A stretch of DNA of 64,000 bases, from contig NC_134033.1 in the NCBI RefSeq assembly GCF_964204645.1, forward strand, positions 2,725,631-2,789,630, read 5' to 3'. Origin of the DNA: Tubulanus polymorphus. Lineage: Eukaryota; Nemertea; Palaeonemertea; Tubulaniformes; Tubulanidae. The notes beneath the pieces are model-generated. The model searched no databases. It had not been told where the DNA came from and was given only the letters and a program-made list of their open reading frames with translations. The position numbers and the translations under genes were made by a program. This document shows positions 29,201 to 36,649 of this stretch, in pieces; the stretch's first letter is position 1, and each line of letters opens with the position of its first letter.

Positions 29201-31784
29201 AATTTGGTTCTGAATCCAGTTCCACAGAATTTGTGGGTTTGTTTGACTCTTGTCCCAGTTCCACAGTTGTGTGGGTTTAATTTGGTTCTGAATCCAGTTC
29301 AACAGTTGTGTGGGTTTAATGTGACGCTGAACCCAGCTCAACAGTTGTGTGGGTTTAATTTGACTCTGAATCCAGCTCCACAGTTGTGCGGGTTTGTTTG
29401 ACTCTTGTCCCAGTTCCACAGTTGTGTGGGTTTAATTTGGGTCTGAATCCAGTTCCACAGATATGTGGGTTTGATTTGAAGCCGAGTCTGAAAATCACTA
29501 ACTGAAGAATTGAATCTGCACTGAAACTAACAACCTAGCCTTAGATCCCTTACAATCGATCGTAATCAATTCATAAAAAGTTGATTCCCGTTTACAGATT
29601 TTGGAAGCACGGATACTGGGCGAACCATTTGGGTCACAGGAAGTACCATATCAGCGCGTTGTACGTCGTCGATTTACAGAAGTTCCGTCGCGTTGCCGCC
29701 GGCGATCGTCTGCGCGGGCAATATCAAGGTCTCAGTCAAGATCCGAACAGTTTGTCAAATCTGGATCAGGTAGGTTTACTCACAGACGCCTAAGGTTTTG
29801 TAGTCGCAAGGTCAATCTAAAATCCCCCGAAAGGGATGAAAAAAGAGTCCGAAATGTTTCCTTGAGCTAGTCGTTCTATAGCCAATCTAACAACTTAAGA
29901 CCAGTCTAAGACCATCTTAGTTCTATAGCCAATCTCATAACTTAAGACCAGTCTAAGCTCATTTTGGTTCTATAGCCAATCTCATAACTTAAGACCAGTC
30001 TAAGCTCATTTTGGTTCTATAGCCAATCTCATAACTTAAGACCAGTCTAAGCTTATTTTGGTTCTATAGCCAATCTAACAACTTAAGATTAGTCTTTACA
30101 TATAAGACCATTTTGCACTGGGGCTAGAAAAACCGGTGACAATTATGGTATTCTGGAAACATTGAAATAACTTCTAGCAGACATTTCAGACTCTATTCTT
30201 CGTTCTTATCATTGGTTTATACATTATCTTTACAACATGAGCGCTGAAGAGTGCTAGATCAATAGTTATTTTTAGATAAGCAAAAAAAAAATTTCTTTTC
30301 TACTATTTTTAGGATTTACCGAACAATATGATTCATCAAGTGGCGATAAAATCATTGCCGCAAGAATGGCTTTGGTGCGAAACCTGGTGCTCGGATACTG
30401 AAAAACCTCAAGCGAAAACTATCGATTTGGTAAGTGTTGAACACAATAGAACCCACCCTGCATTGGCGAAAATGCAGTAGACTCTGTCTCTTACTGTGGT
30501 AAAGTTAAAACCGGTAAAATTCTACCCCGAGTTGATGTTAAGTACTGAATAGGCTTTAAACACCTAAATACATCTGAATTCACTTGTTTGACTGCTCTGT
30601 TGCAGACTTCTTTTTGTTAATGATAAGTCACAGTACCTAGTACTAGGCCTGATGTTAGGACCCCACAAGGTCTTACCCCCTCGGGGTTCACATTTCATTC
30701 TATATTTGTATTTATCGCCAAAGCTCTCGTTTTAAATATGGTACCACCAGTTCACACTCATACGCCATCTATCCAAATTGACTGTCATTATCCTGGTATC
30801 AAATTTGATACGGATGGCAGCTCTTTTATATATGATATCGCCAGTCTACACCCATACGCCATCTATCCAAATTGGTTGTCAAGACTGTGGTATCAAATTT
30901 TATTCAGCTCTTGTGTCATATATGATATCACCAGTTTACACCCATACGCCATCTATCCAAATTGGCTGTCATTATCGTGGTATCAAATCTGATATCAAAT
31001 CACTGGAGGATTAACTCTGAATGACACATATATTTTTCAGTGTAATAATCCTCAGACGAAGGAGCCGAAACTGGCGGCCGCGATGAGAATCGCGCCTGAG
31101 TGGAAAAACTACGACGCCGAGATTAAACAACTTTGGGAGAAAATTTACAATAATAAAAAAATAGATAAAACTTCATCGACGTCGTCGTCACAACGAAAGA
31201 CAACTACAAAAGCAGGTTAGTTGCGGTCCGCGTGGATCCATGATTTTCAGAATGGCGCCTTGGTTATCGACTAGGGTCCCCACGACTCCTTGATTCATGA
31301 AAAACTTCTTAAGGGAAAATGTTTTTCAAGGTGTTTGAAACTCCTTTAATTTGAACAAAATGTCAGAAAGTACTTTAAAACTCCTTCAATTTGAGAGATC
31401 GGGAATTAGAAATTCTAGCAATTGTACACCTAATGCATACGGTTGGAAGCACGATCTTTTTGTTACCCTATTAGGAGGTTACCGATTGGGAAAACAAGTT
31501 TAGTCGCGTCAAGGATGAATATTTGCTTATAGACAGGAGGAGTCTACTGTCATTGGGACGAAAGCGAAGCAGACGCTTCCTCAAAATATGGAATTTTCTC
31601 CTTTAAAACTTTTTCTATCCAGGAATGACTGATCTGTACGAACTCCGACCGATGTAATCGGGAAATATCCCTTGAACGGAGCAGAAATGGGCGCTGATTC
31701 CGCTCGGCCCCTATTTATGATTTATTGATGATTTCTTTAAATTTGTTCTTTGCAGACGGACACAAGCAGCACACAGAGCTATAA
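2244..31784 (+). CDS. UGGT1: UDP-glucose:glycoprotein glucosyltransferase (UGGT), 35 coding exons
   Basis: UGGT is the ER-lumen folding sensor that re-glucosylates N-glycans of misfolded glycoproteins so calnexin/calreticulin rebind them. I joined exons by frame, GT-AG sites and family similarity: 2244-2383, 3975-4060, 4454-4584, 5009-5118, 5748-5922, 7148-7244, 9028-9198, 9840-9939, 10359-10419, 10762-10917, 11626-11712, 12230-12435, 13122-13257, 14422-14550, 15630-15794, 16192-16414, 16862-16956, 17687-17899, 18581-18712, 19117-19247, 19656-19751, 20611-20713, 21153-21232, 21965-22154, 22570-22728, 23092-23262, 23712-23797, 26274-26375, 26864-26948, 27577-27686, 28660-28836, 29598-29769, 30313-30429, 31041-31215, 31756-31784. 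The sum is 4,596 nt, 1,531 residues, close to the ~1,550 usual for the family. Residues 1-24 form a signal peptide. Thioredoxin-like and beta-sandwich regions follow, then GT24 from about residue 1228. The protein ends in HTEL. The symbol is by family; I cannot separate UGGT1 from UGGT2 orthology. Confidence 0.96.
2439..2939. repeat. 501-bp near-perfect palindromic element
   Basis: The left arm starts aatgtctatttcaacctgac and the right arm ends in its reverse complement. The centre is the hairpin around CATGCCTGCGTACC / GGTAGGCATGG near 2668-2708. It lies in UGGT intron 1. Confidence 0.8.
3454..3742 (+). mobile_element. piggyBac-like MITE, copy 2
   Basis: Full-length copy with TTAA on both sides, in UGGT intron 1, same orientation as copy 1. 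Confidence 0.85.
4656..4930. mobile_element. TIR element with CAGGGTGGCGCCACT ends, copy 1
   Basis: Perfect 15-bp inverted ends CAGGGTGGCGCCACT / AGTGGCGCCACCCTG around 275 bp of A-rich non-coding sequence in UGGT intron 3. CAGGG ends suggest a hAT-like MITE, but I could not see a clean 8-bp target duplication. Confidence 0.65.
5376..5594. repeat. CT-rich microsatellite
   Basis: About 220 bp of (CT)n/(CCCT)n on the + strand, UGGT intron 4. Confidence 0.95.
5590..5692. mobile_element. Harbinger-like MITE remnant (one half)
   Basis: Blocks GTGACCCGGCCGATTAGGA and aatgaactgaattacaaatg match the right half of the Harbinger-like family, diverged and truncated by the CT-rich tract at 5376-5594. 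UGGT intron 4. Confidence 0.4.
6017..6301 (-). mobile_element. piggyBac-like MITE, copy 3
   Basis: Inverted full-length copy in UGGT intron 5. The left target site has changed to TAAA and the right is TTAA. A 215-bp palindromic element abuts its right end. Confidence 0.8.
6307..6520. repeat. 215-bp palindromic element with hammerhead-like core motifs
   Basis: Two ~95-bp arms (about 6307-6403 and 6423-6520) flank a ~19-bp spacer. Each arm contains CTGATGA, a short GGCTG/CAGCC hairpin and then GAAAC (AAAAC in the other arm). UGGT intron 5, directly next to MITE copy 3. Confidence 0.7.
7453..7657. mobile_element. CAGGGTGGCGCCACT element, copy 2
   Basis: Left end identical to copy 1, right end decayed (GTGTTGTCACCCTC), in UGGT intron 6. 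Shares internal blocks such as cgaaatttctctgattcact. Confidence 0.6.
8030..8442. repeat. (CATT)n/(TTCA)n tetranucleotide tract with CTTCATACATT variants
   Basis: About 410 bp in UGGT intron 6. Frames read as His-Ser-Phe-Ile repeats and are not coding. Confidence 0.95.
9970..10290. repeat. Degenerate repeats with CCCCCTATGACATCATC
   Basis: Loose units, each with a gatggctgcctc-type start and CCCTATGACATCATC, in both orientations, in UGGT intron 8. Confidence 0.6.
10433..10695 (+). mobile_element. piggyBac-like MITE, copy 4 (diverged)
   Basis: Older copy in UGGT intron 9 with a decayed right terminus (ACTGAAAGGTTGA) and many substitutions. It begins only about 14 nt after the exon 9 donor. 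Confidence 0.75.
10965..11585 (+). repeat. 39-bp minisatellite array 1 (about 15 units)
   Basis: Unit core CACAACTGTGGAACTGGG followed by TTCAGAGTCAAATTAAACC. 39 is a multiple of three, so both strands stay open for over 140-200 codons ([11 protein letters not shown] and [10 protein letters not shown] repeats). It is intronic (UGGT intron 10) and not a gene. Confidence 0.9.
12440..13080. repeat. Degenerate tandem array with CCCCTATGACATCATC
   Basis: About nine units spaced roughly 50-90 bp in UGGT intron 12. Further copies occur at 17990-18500 (intron 18) and 22330-22530 (intron 24). Confidence 0.65.
13348..13619 (-). mobile_element. piggyBac-like MITE, copy 5, truncated
   Basis: Inverted copy in UGGT intron 13 with TTAA at its left. 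The last ~25 bp of the right terminus are missing where a palindromic element (13622-13736) begins. Confidence 0.75.
13622..13736. repeat. ~115-bp palindromic element with TTCCACAGTTGTGAGTTA arms, copy 1
   Basis: Ends CTGGGTCCGGTTCCACAG and CTGTGGAACTGGATCCAG are inverted copies. The interior includes gttcattttcaatg. UGGT intron 13. Confidence 0.65.
13940..14246. repeat. Tandem repeat with ATGAAAGATGTTACTGAGGG
   Basis: About five units of roughly 55-70 bp in UGGT intron 13. Confidence 0.7.
14640..14712 (-). pseudogene. tRNA-Glu(TTC)-like pseudogene or SINE head
   Basis: On the - strand, TGGTCTAGCGGTAGGAT resembles the tRNA-Glu A box/D arm, GATTTTCGA the TTC anticodon loop and GGTTCAAGTCC the B box. 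Acceptor and T stems do not pair properly. UGGT intron 14. Confidence 0.5.
14816..15345. repeat. 140-bp tandem repeat (about 4 units)
   Basis: Unit starts GATTGGCTATGGAACCAAAA; starts at about 14856, 14996, 15136 and 15277. Each unit is itself built of ~47-bp GACTGGTCTTAAGTTGTTA sub-repeats. UGGT intron 14. Confidence 0.85.
15830..16130. mobile_element. CAGGGTGGCGCCACT element, copy 3 (left end decayed)
   Basis: Internal blocks (gggaattcggataat, tttatcaatagatgattca, gaaattcctcgcgatttact) and a decayed right end (AGAAAGCCACCCAG) match the family. UGGT intron 15. Confidence 0.5.
16456..16672. mobile_element. CAGGGTGGCGCCACT element, copy 4
   Basis: Starts CAGGTGG and ends AGAAAGTGGGCACCCTG, with shared internal blocks. 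UGGT intron 16. Confidence 0.5.
17055..17340 (-). mobile_element. piggyBac-like MITE, copy 6
   Basis: Inverted full-length copy with TTAA on both sides in UGGT intron 17. Confidence 0.85.
17990..18500. repeat. Degenerate CCCCTATGACATCAT repeats
   Basis: Same family as 12440-13080, interrupted by the fragment at 18115-18210. UGGT intron 18. Confidence 0.55.
18115..18210 (-). repeat. Fragment related to the 6.3 kb palindrome arm
   Basis: On the - strand it reads ATGATCTCTAGTGTGAGATC then GAAACGTCGTGTCC and tttcaataataaattct, the same order of motifs as the 6.4 kb arm. UGGT intron 18. Confidence 0.4.
18735..19085. repeat. ~80-bp tandem repeat (5 units)
   Basis: Units share CGCCATCTATAGGGTAAAGT and a gcagacgatctatttgttct block. 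UGGT intron 19. Confidence 0.8.
19444..19590 (+). mobile_element. piggyBac-like MITE, copy 7, internally deleted (147 bp)
   Basis: TTAA flanks and the left half are intact, then the sequence jumps from GTGTATCGTTAG to AGGGTTAA. It lies in UGGT intron 20 and has lost about half of its length. Confidence 0.8.
19811..20544. repeat. Palindromic element whose right arm expands into a tandem array
   Basis: 19811-19919 is a full foldback element of the 115-bp family. From 19920 its right arm (AGAGTTAACTGTAACTCACA followed by ACTGTGGAACTGGATCC) repeats about eleven times with a ~57-62 bp period. UGGT intron 21. Confidence 0.75.
20769..21056 (+). mobile_element. piggyBac-like MITE, copy 8
   Basis: Near full-length copy in UGGT intron 22. 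The right flank reads ATAA instead of TTAA. Confidence 0.8.
21244..21521 (+). mobile_element. piggyBac-like MITE, copy 9
   Basis: Full-length copy with TTAA flanks, starting 12 nt after the exon 23 splice donor in UGGT intron 23. Confidence 0.85.
22197..22310. mobile_element. CAGGGTGGCGCCACT element, left fragment
   Basis: CAGGTTGGCCACTGACCTGG followed by the A-rich family interior; no right end. UGGT intron 24. Confidence 0.4.
23432..23545. repeat. ~115-bp palindromic element, copy 3
   Basis: Inverted ends CAGGACCC...GGGTCCTG with the TTGTGAGTTAA arms. UGGT intron 26. Confidence 0.65.
24182..24542. repeat. 24-bp minisatellite, 15 units
   Basis: Unit begins TTACATGGATATTCAATACA. The 24-bp period keeps several frames open on both strands. 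UGGT intron 27. Confidence 0.95.
25876..26130. mobile_element. Second TTAA-flanked MITE family, 255 bp
   Basis: TTAA at both ends encloses termini CTTCTTCGCTACCAT and, inverted, CCTCTTCGCTACCAT (14 of 15 match). The interior differs from the 12-copy family. It lies in UGGT intron 27 and is probably another piggyBac-like non-autonomous element. Confidence 0.65.
26483..26778 (+). mobile_element. piggyBac-like MITE, copy 10
   Basis: Full-length copy with TTAA flanks in UGGT intron 28. Confidence 0.85.
27000..27400. repeat. Dispersed GACCAGTCTTAAGTTGTTAGATTGG-type repeats
   Basis: Copies on both strands, partly palindromic (ends like GGGCCGGTTCC), in UGGT intron 29. Related stretches lie at 21545-21660, 22825-23060, 25785-25870, 50650-50850 and 51325-51380. 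Confidence 0.6.
27712..27819. repeat. ~115-bp palindromic element, copy 4
   Basis: Diverged copy with CAGTTCCCCAGTTGTGAG and ACTCACAACTGTGAAACT arms. UGGT intron 30. Confidence 0.55.
27850..27964. repeat. ~115-bp palindromic element, copy 5
   Basis: Arms GAGTTCCACAGTTGTGA and CATAACTGTGGAACTCTGG. It sits immediately right of copy 4, giving a pair in UGGT intron 30. Confidence 0.55.
28083..28346. repeat. Half copy of the 501-bp palindrome
   Basis: Left arm and centre of the 2439-2939 element, ending at the TTAA where piggyBac-like copy 11 begins. The other arm is absent beyond that MITE. UGGT intron 30. Confidence 0.7.
28347..28634 (+). mobile_element. piggyBac-like MITE, copy 11
   Basis: Full-length copy with TTAA flanks in UGGT intron 30. 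It ends 25 nt before exon 31 and sits exactly at the broken edge of a larger palindromic repeat (28083-28346). Confidence 0.85.
29065..29480 (-). repeat. 39-bp minisatellite array 2 (inverted, about 10 units)
   Basis: Same unit as array 1 on the opposite strand, in UGGT intron 31. Open frames here are repeat artefacts. Confidence 0.9.
29870..30115. repeat. 47-bp tandem repeat (about 5 units)
   Basis: Unit includes CTATAGCCAATCTCATAACT and TAAGACCAGTCTAAGC; same family as the 140-bp array at 14.8-15.3 kb, inverted. UGGT intron 32. Confidence 0.8.
30735..31000. repeat. ~85-100 bp tandem repeat (3 units)
   Basis: Units share TACGCCATCTATCCAAATTG. UGGT intron 33. Confidence 0.8.
31756..31784 (+). 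other. Last UGGT exon: ER-retrieval tetrapeptide HTEL
   Basis: This 29 nt exon starts after a ttctttgcag acceptor and reads DGHKQHTEL then TAA at 31782-31784. A KDEL-like C-terminal tetrapeptide (xxEL) is usual in UGGT, for example REEL in the human protein, and keeps the soluble enzyme in the ER. I saw no AATAAA on the + strand until about 34990, so the 3' UTR length is unknown. Confidence 0.85.
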
Positions 31785-32151
31785 CGAAGAATTTCATTTT
31801 AGCAGAGAGTTACCGTTAAGAAAATACAGTAAAAACCGGCATAATCCGGACCATCTGGGGGCCGACATCTGGTTTATTTGTACAAAAAAATCCGATAAAA
31901 ATGGTCGAGGGCGCGTGAATCCGGGATTGAACTGATCAGGATTAAGTCGGTTTTTTCGGTAGTTCGCGATGTTCTCATTCGACGAGTCGTTATTAGTCAT
32001 TAGTCATCGTAAACGCATCACTACGAAGGTTAAGGTCGCTTTAACTAGTTCTGTAATTTATGTTCTCATTGTCATCGATACGGGGGTACATCGCCTGCCG
32101 TCGTCAGAGTTTATCTCTAACTCGTGGTGAAGAAGAGTTTTTTTTATCCGT

Positions 32152-32428
32152 TTAACCCTTTCAGTGCTGACTAGTTTAATACCCTATAGTGCTGGAGATA
32201 ATTTGAAAATTTTGAAAAATTCCGCCCTAGTGTGTTGAATAACGGGAATACCTCTATAGTGCGTCTACACCGCGGTGCGGTGTATCGTTAGTTACTAGTA
32301 TTTCACTATGTTTGACAGGTGCTGCCATCATTCAATAGAGATAAAAACTAATTACATCAATACACCGCATTGCAATCCATCACCGATTCATACACCGCAC
32401 TGCGGTGTAGATGCACTGAAAGGGTTAA
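32152..32428 (+). mobile_element. piggyBac-like MITE, copy 12
   Basis: Copy with TTAA flanks and a small internal deletion, just downstream of UGGT. No further copies are visible from here to 64 kb. Confidence 0.85.
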
Positions 32429-32510
32429 GGTGCCACTTCATCTTGAATTCAATGCATATATCTCTCTGCGATGAAAGTAAATTCAGGGATTTTGTCATAG
32501 ATATGAAACG

Positions 32511-32714
32511 TAAGGCTAGCTACAATAGTTTTTCATTTCTGCTCAGCCGGCCGCCTATCAACCCTGTAGATAATTTTTTTTTTTTAATCATGATCAAGGT
32601 AACCATAACTGACGCGGCAGTTACAGAAATGAGTTGATTATAAATTTTGCAGCATGTTTTAAAAATGATGCGGCCGATTAGGAGAAACGAGGTATCTTCT
32701 TTTTTCTAGCCTAA
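32511..32714. mobile_element. Harbinger-like MITE, diverged copy
   Basis: Flanked by TAA on both sides with GGCTAGC...CTAGCC ends and the family's GCGGCCG blocks. It is more diverged than the three copies at 35.2, 35.8 and 43 kb. Confidence 0.6.
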
Positions 32715-32984
32715 CTGCCATCTTCGAGTTCTGGCCTATATGTACGGTCGAAGCTTATATTTAAGACTGAGCTATTCTTAGTTCTATAGCTCTGAGCCAT
32801 TCTTACTTCTATAGCCGATCTAATAGATCTCGGCTTAATTTCCAAGCCTATTTAGTAGTCACCGAGTTAAAGGGACCTGGTATATACGTAACTACTTAAA
32901 TTTTGCATAATTTCCCACAAATTCAGTATACAGTCAAGCCCCGATATAACGCCCACATCGGTGCAGAACGATTTTTGTGGTATA

Positions 32985-33285
32985 GAGAGTATGGCGGTAT
33001 ATTGGAGGTGTTTTACTATGTTTTTGTATTGAGATCTACATTGAGGAAACCTGGCGGTAGGCAGGGGTGGCGGTAAATGGGAGGGTGGTATATCGGGGGT
33101 GTTTTACTATGTATTTGTATTGCGATGTACCTTGAGAAAACCTGGCGGTAGGCGGGGGCGGCGGTATATGGGAGGGTGGTATATCGGGGGTGTTTTACTA
33201 TGTATTTGTATTGAGATGTACCTTGAGAAAACCTGGTAGTAGGCGGGGTGGCGGCAAAGGGGAGGGTGGTATATCGGGGGTTGAC
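32985..33285. repeat. ~90-bp tandem repeat (3 units)
   Basis: Units share GTGTTTTACTATG and AAACCTGGCGGTAGGC, in the intergenic region after UGGT. Confidence 0.8.
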
Positions 33286-34649
33286 TGCACATAGAAAATA
33301 GACTGTTTGCGCCTTTTTAGTCTTTATTCCATTTGCTGAATCTTACTGTCGTAATCTGTCAGGGCTTTTTAGTTGGTAAAATAAGGGTAAAGTATCTCCA
33401 GTAAAGTAAGGGTATCTTTGAAAGTGGTTACACGAATGTGGAAATGGGTCCCAGAAGATGACGTATTTTTTAAAGCTCACTTGAATTCTGTAAATTCTGA
33501 TACTTCTGTTTTATTGACAATCTTCTCATGAAATTTCGTGTCGTCAGGGTCGAGACAGGAGACTAACGTCCAGACGATCAGTTTTTGTAGGGCTGTCAGT
33601 AATTGTCAAGAGGTGTGGCAGGGATGACTAGTCGGGCCAATAGTTTTGCCCCCGATAAAATTTGTTGACTGAAAATTCCAAATTCCAAAACTTTTGCTGG
33701 AATGTGGTGCAGGATAGCTATGGTCTCGAATTGCATCCACGTAAAAAAAAAAGTATGAACGCAATTCTGAGCTCGGATATGAGCCGGGTCAACTTGCTCC
33801 GGCACCGATCCTGGATAGCGGGTACAGACAGCGAATTGACGACTACGTTACGACCATTATTTATTCATTCAAGATCATGTAACAAAATGTGAATAACATT
33901 CCAGAATCATCGAATATTCGTAAATCATACGTCGCATCATTTAGAGACTTATTGTTCAGTTTTTATCCTTTTTTTCGATGTTGTTAGATGATAAAATATT
34001 TCATGTAAATTGTGTAAAAACTTAAAGTTTACAAAATATCAATGTACAGTGAATGTTTCCTAAGAAATTAGTTTCAATGGCTTCAAGTATTGATTCGCTT
34101 ATATCTTCAAGAACCTTAAAGAGGGGCTCAAATCTCGGTAAAATTAGGGATAAGACAGACCATCGTCCCTCGGCAGGGATTCGAAACTGATGGCGTCTGC
34201 CGAGGAAAGATGTGATGATACGTGTATTTTATTTGAGGCTTTTAGCACCGTCAGATGTTCGGGGAAAGTTTTTCAGAAATTACTATTTCAGGAATTATGA
34301 TTTTGAATTACGTGTATTATTATCAGCAAGATGGAGTAAAACGGTGTTTGTCTCTTAATGTTCACTGTTAACACTTTCATGCTATTTATTGTGGTACAAT
34401 CGAGATCCATTTTTTTTCCTTTCTCGTTTTTCTATCGGTGCGAATTTATGCCGAGTATTTCGTTAAGTTTCACTCGCACTTTCCACGAATCGAATAACCG
34501 TTTGTTTTCTTTCAAATATCGCGCGCAATTCGCAAGAAAGCGAATTCGTTTACCTCGCGAGGGAACAAAAATCTCCTACCCAGACGCAGACGAGCGGTTT
34601 GTACTGACTCGATCGATAGCGGATATAGGGCAATTTGCTGTTAGCGGAA

Positions 34650-34834
34650 TACAGCGGAATCTCGTTATAACGATCTCGGACACAACGATTCTTCGGATAT
34701 AACAAATATAGAATTTCGCGTCCCAGAAAACTTAAGAAAATTTGATCAATTTCATACTGGATATAACGAACTATCGGTTACAACCAACGGATTTTCTGGT
34801 TCCGTGAAATTCGCTGTAGCGAGGTCCCGCTGTA
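34650..34834. mobile_element. TA-flanked TIR element, 185 bp (Tc1/mariner or pogo-like MITE)
   Basis: Left end TACAGCGGAATCTCGTTATA; right end inverted TACAGCGGGACCTCGCTACA; TA at both borders. This type of end (CAGxxGAACCTCGxTATAACG) is common in mariner/pogo MITEs. Single ends of similar type occur near 32933 and 58820. Confidence 0.6.
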
Positions 34835-35167
34835 TTACTGAGTTCAACTGTACATGTTACTGCATTGGGTTGCATTGGAATTTTCTATTCTTTCCTTTAA
34901 GGAGACTCGCGTAGAAAACTGTTCATTTAAAAAAATGAATATCTTGTCATTTTTTGTAAATACTGTATTTTGTGATTCGGTTAGTAATTAATAAAACAGG
35001 TTGCTACATATTTATGTAAATTAGAACTCTCGAGGATTTGTTATTTTCGTGTTTTTGTCTTTATCTTCGAGCTCAGGTTTACAGATGTCGGCAGTTGATG
35101 CCATATTGTTTCTTATCAGGGATTTCTTTGATTTCTTTCTTAAATGTAGGTCGAAGTAAAGGTCCGA

Positions 35168-35392
35168 TAAGGCTAAAAAAATTGATACCTTGTTTCTCCG
35201 CTCTGCTGAGCTTAAATGTTCACCCGGCCGGCCGCCTATCTACCCTGTACATTACTTTTTTTTAAATCGTGATCAATTTTACCATAACAGACCCGGCCGC
35301 TATAGAAACGAACTGTTTACAAATTTTATCATATTTTACAAAAATGACCCGGCCGCTGCGGAGAAACAAGGTATCATGTTTGTTTAGCCTAA
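35168..35392. mobile_element. Harbinger-like MITE, copy A
   Basis: Target duplication TAA/TAA; termini GGCTAAAAAAATTGATACC and, inverted, GGCTAAACAAACATGATACC; both arms continue into CTTGTTTCTCCGC. A 3-bp TWA target site with GGC ends fits the PIF/Harbinger (Tourist-like) class. The interior carries repeated GACCCGGCCG blocks and is non-coding. Confidence 0.75.
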
Positions 35393-35777
35393 GGTAAGGT
35401 GTTTAAGGAGTTTGAAATACTGTACTGGTTACGCAATAAATTCCCTTATCTTCGGAACCACTTTTAGGGCACCGGTACTCCCAAGAGTTGGCGAGTTTAG
35501 CCTGTCATCATTTCTCGCCTGATAGTAATGTATTGTAATGGATTCGATTGATTTGGACTTGAATTGATTTGAAACTTTTTGTCTCATAACCAGGCGGAGT
35601 AGAAATTCATGTTGTGATTTGGCCATGCTGCAAGTGACCAGCTCTTGACCAATCACAGGCTAGGGTTAGTAAATCATACGATCCCTAGTAACCTATGGTA
35701 CTATCATACTAGATGTGGCCTGTTTATTCAAATGAGCTGACCACTCTCGCCCAATCAGAAGCTAGCTAGGGATAGGG

Positions 35778-36000
35778 TTAGGCTAAAAAAATGGATACCT
35801 TGTTTCTCCGCTCTGCTGAGCTTATAAGTTGACCCGGCCGCCTATCTGCCCTGTACATTACTCTTTTTTTAAAATCGTGATCAATTTTACCATAACAGAC
35901 CCGGCCGGTATAGAAATGAACTGTTTATAAATTTTATCATATTTTACAAAAATGACCCGGCCGCTGCGGAGAAACAAGGTATCATTTTTGTTTAGCCTTA
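35778..36000. mobile_element. Harbinger-like MITE, copy B
   Basis: Same family; TTA/TTA target duplication. It lies just left of a repeat that also occurs right of the GPCR pair. Confidence 0.75.
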
Positions 36001-36160
36001 ACCGTGTGATCTGTTTATTTATATAAGGGACCATACGTTTTAAATAAGTAAGGTTCAGAATATGACGATAACTGATTGTTTGATAAACCGGTCAGAAGTG
36101 AACCGGGTTTAAATCCGGCAACTAGAGTCAGGTTTCACGAGGTCCCGAACAAAGTTCCGG
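36001..36160 (+). repeat. Repeat left of the GPCR pair
   Basis: Matches 41863-41995 in the same orientation (blocks tgataaacc, gtcaggtttcacgaggtccc, cgaacaaagttcc). The two copies bracket the inverted GPCR pair. Confidence 0.5.
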
Positions 36161-36469
36161 GGCTATTTCATCTAGTTTGTTGGAACACTGATTCTAGTAC
36201 GAAAACATGATTTCTGGATCAATGGTGCAATACGTACTCGATGGGACTGTACCGGAGTCCTATCTTCGGTTTCAAACGTGTCTGGCACGGTGACGGTCGT
36301 TAGAGCTCGCCTGACTAGAGATTTATCTTTGTGAAATCCGAAGTTTCCTCTGACAATATTTCATTTTTGTAACCTCGATGAGACTGTATATACTATAGAA
36401 AGTCTTCTCGTTTCGGTTTTGATTGCGTCAGGTATAGTGGCAGTCGAAAAGCCCGCTAGACTTGTCGAG

Positions 36470-36649
36470 ATTCATCTTTGTGAAATCGGAATTTTTCAGC
36501 ACTATGTAATTTATTTCCCATCTGACAACGATGTTGAAAATGTGCGGCGTACGGTAGGCTTAGATTTTGATGGGAGGTCGAGAGAGACAGAGAGCTAAGT
36601 GGGTGTAACTGCTGGAATCACTGCTAAAACGCATTCTGTGCGCTTCAAC
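36470..36649 (+). promoter_or_regulatory. Duplicated upstream region of GPCR copy 1
   Basis: This stretch matches, in inverse orientation, the sequence upstream of GPCR copy 2 (about 41510-41690 on the - strand). Shared blocks include gagattcatctttgtgaaat, tatgtaatttattt and gagagacagagagc. Conservation of non-coding sequence on both sides suggests the duplication carried the promoter and 5' UTR. No TATA box is obvious. Confidence 0.45.

Larger units (their letters stand above)
26274..31215 (+). other. Exons encoding the GT24 catalytic domain of UGGT
   Basis: Exons 28-34 encode the most conserved part of the protein. The domain opens near residue 1228 with [14 protein letters not shown]. The DAD (DXD-type) motif that binds the metal and UDP-glucose lies at about residues 1330-1332 (VDADQIV, exon 31). 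Further conserved blocks are [12 protein letters not shown] and [12 protein letters not shown] in exon 32 and [12 protein letters not shown] in exon 33. No catalytic-domain residue looks lost, so the enzyme is probably active. Exon 34 ends in a Ser/Thr/Lys-rich variable tail before the tiny last exon. Confidence 0.93.

Noticed and set aside
29081-29419. Repeat-type frames on both strands
   Set aside because: Second 39-bp array in UGGT intron 31.
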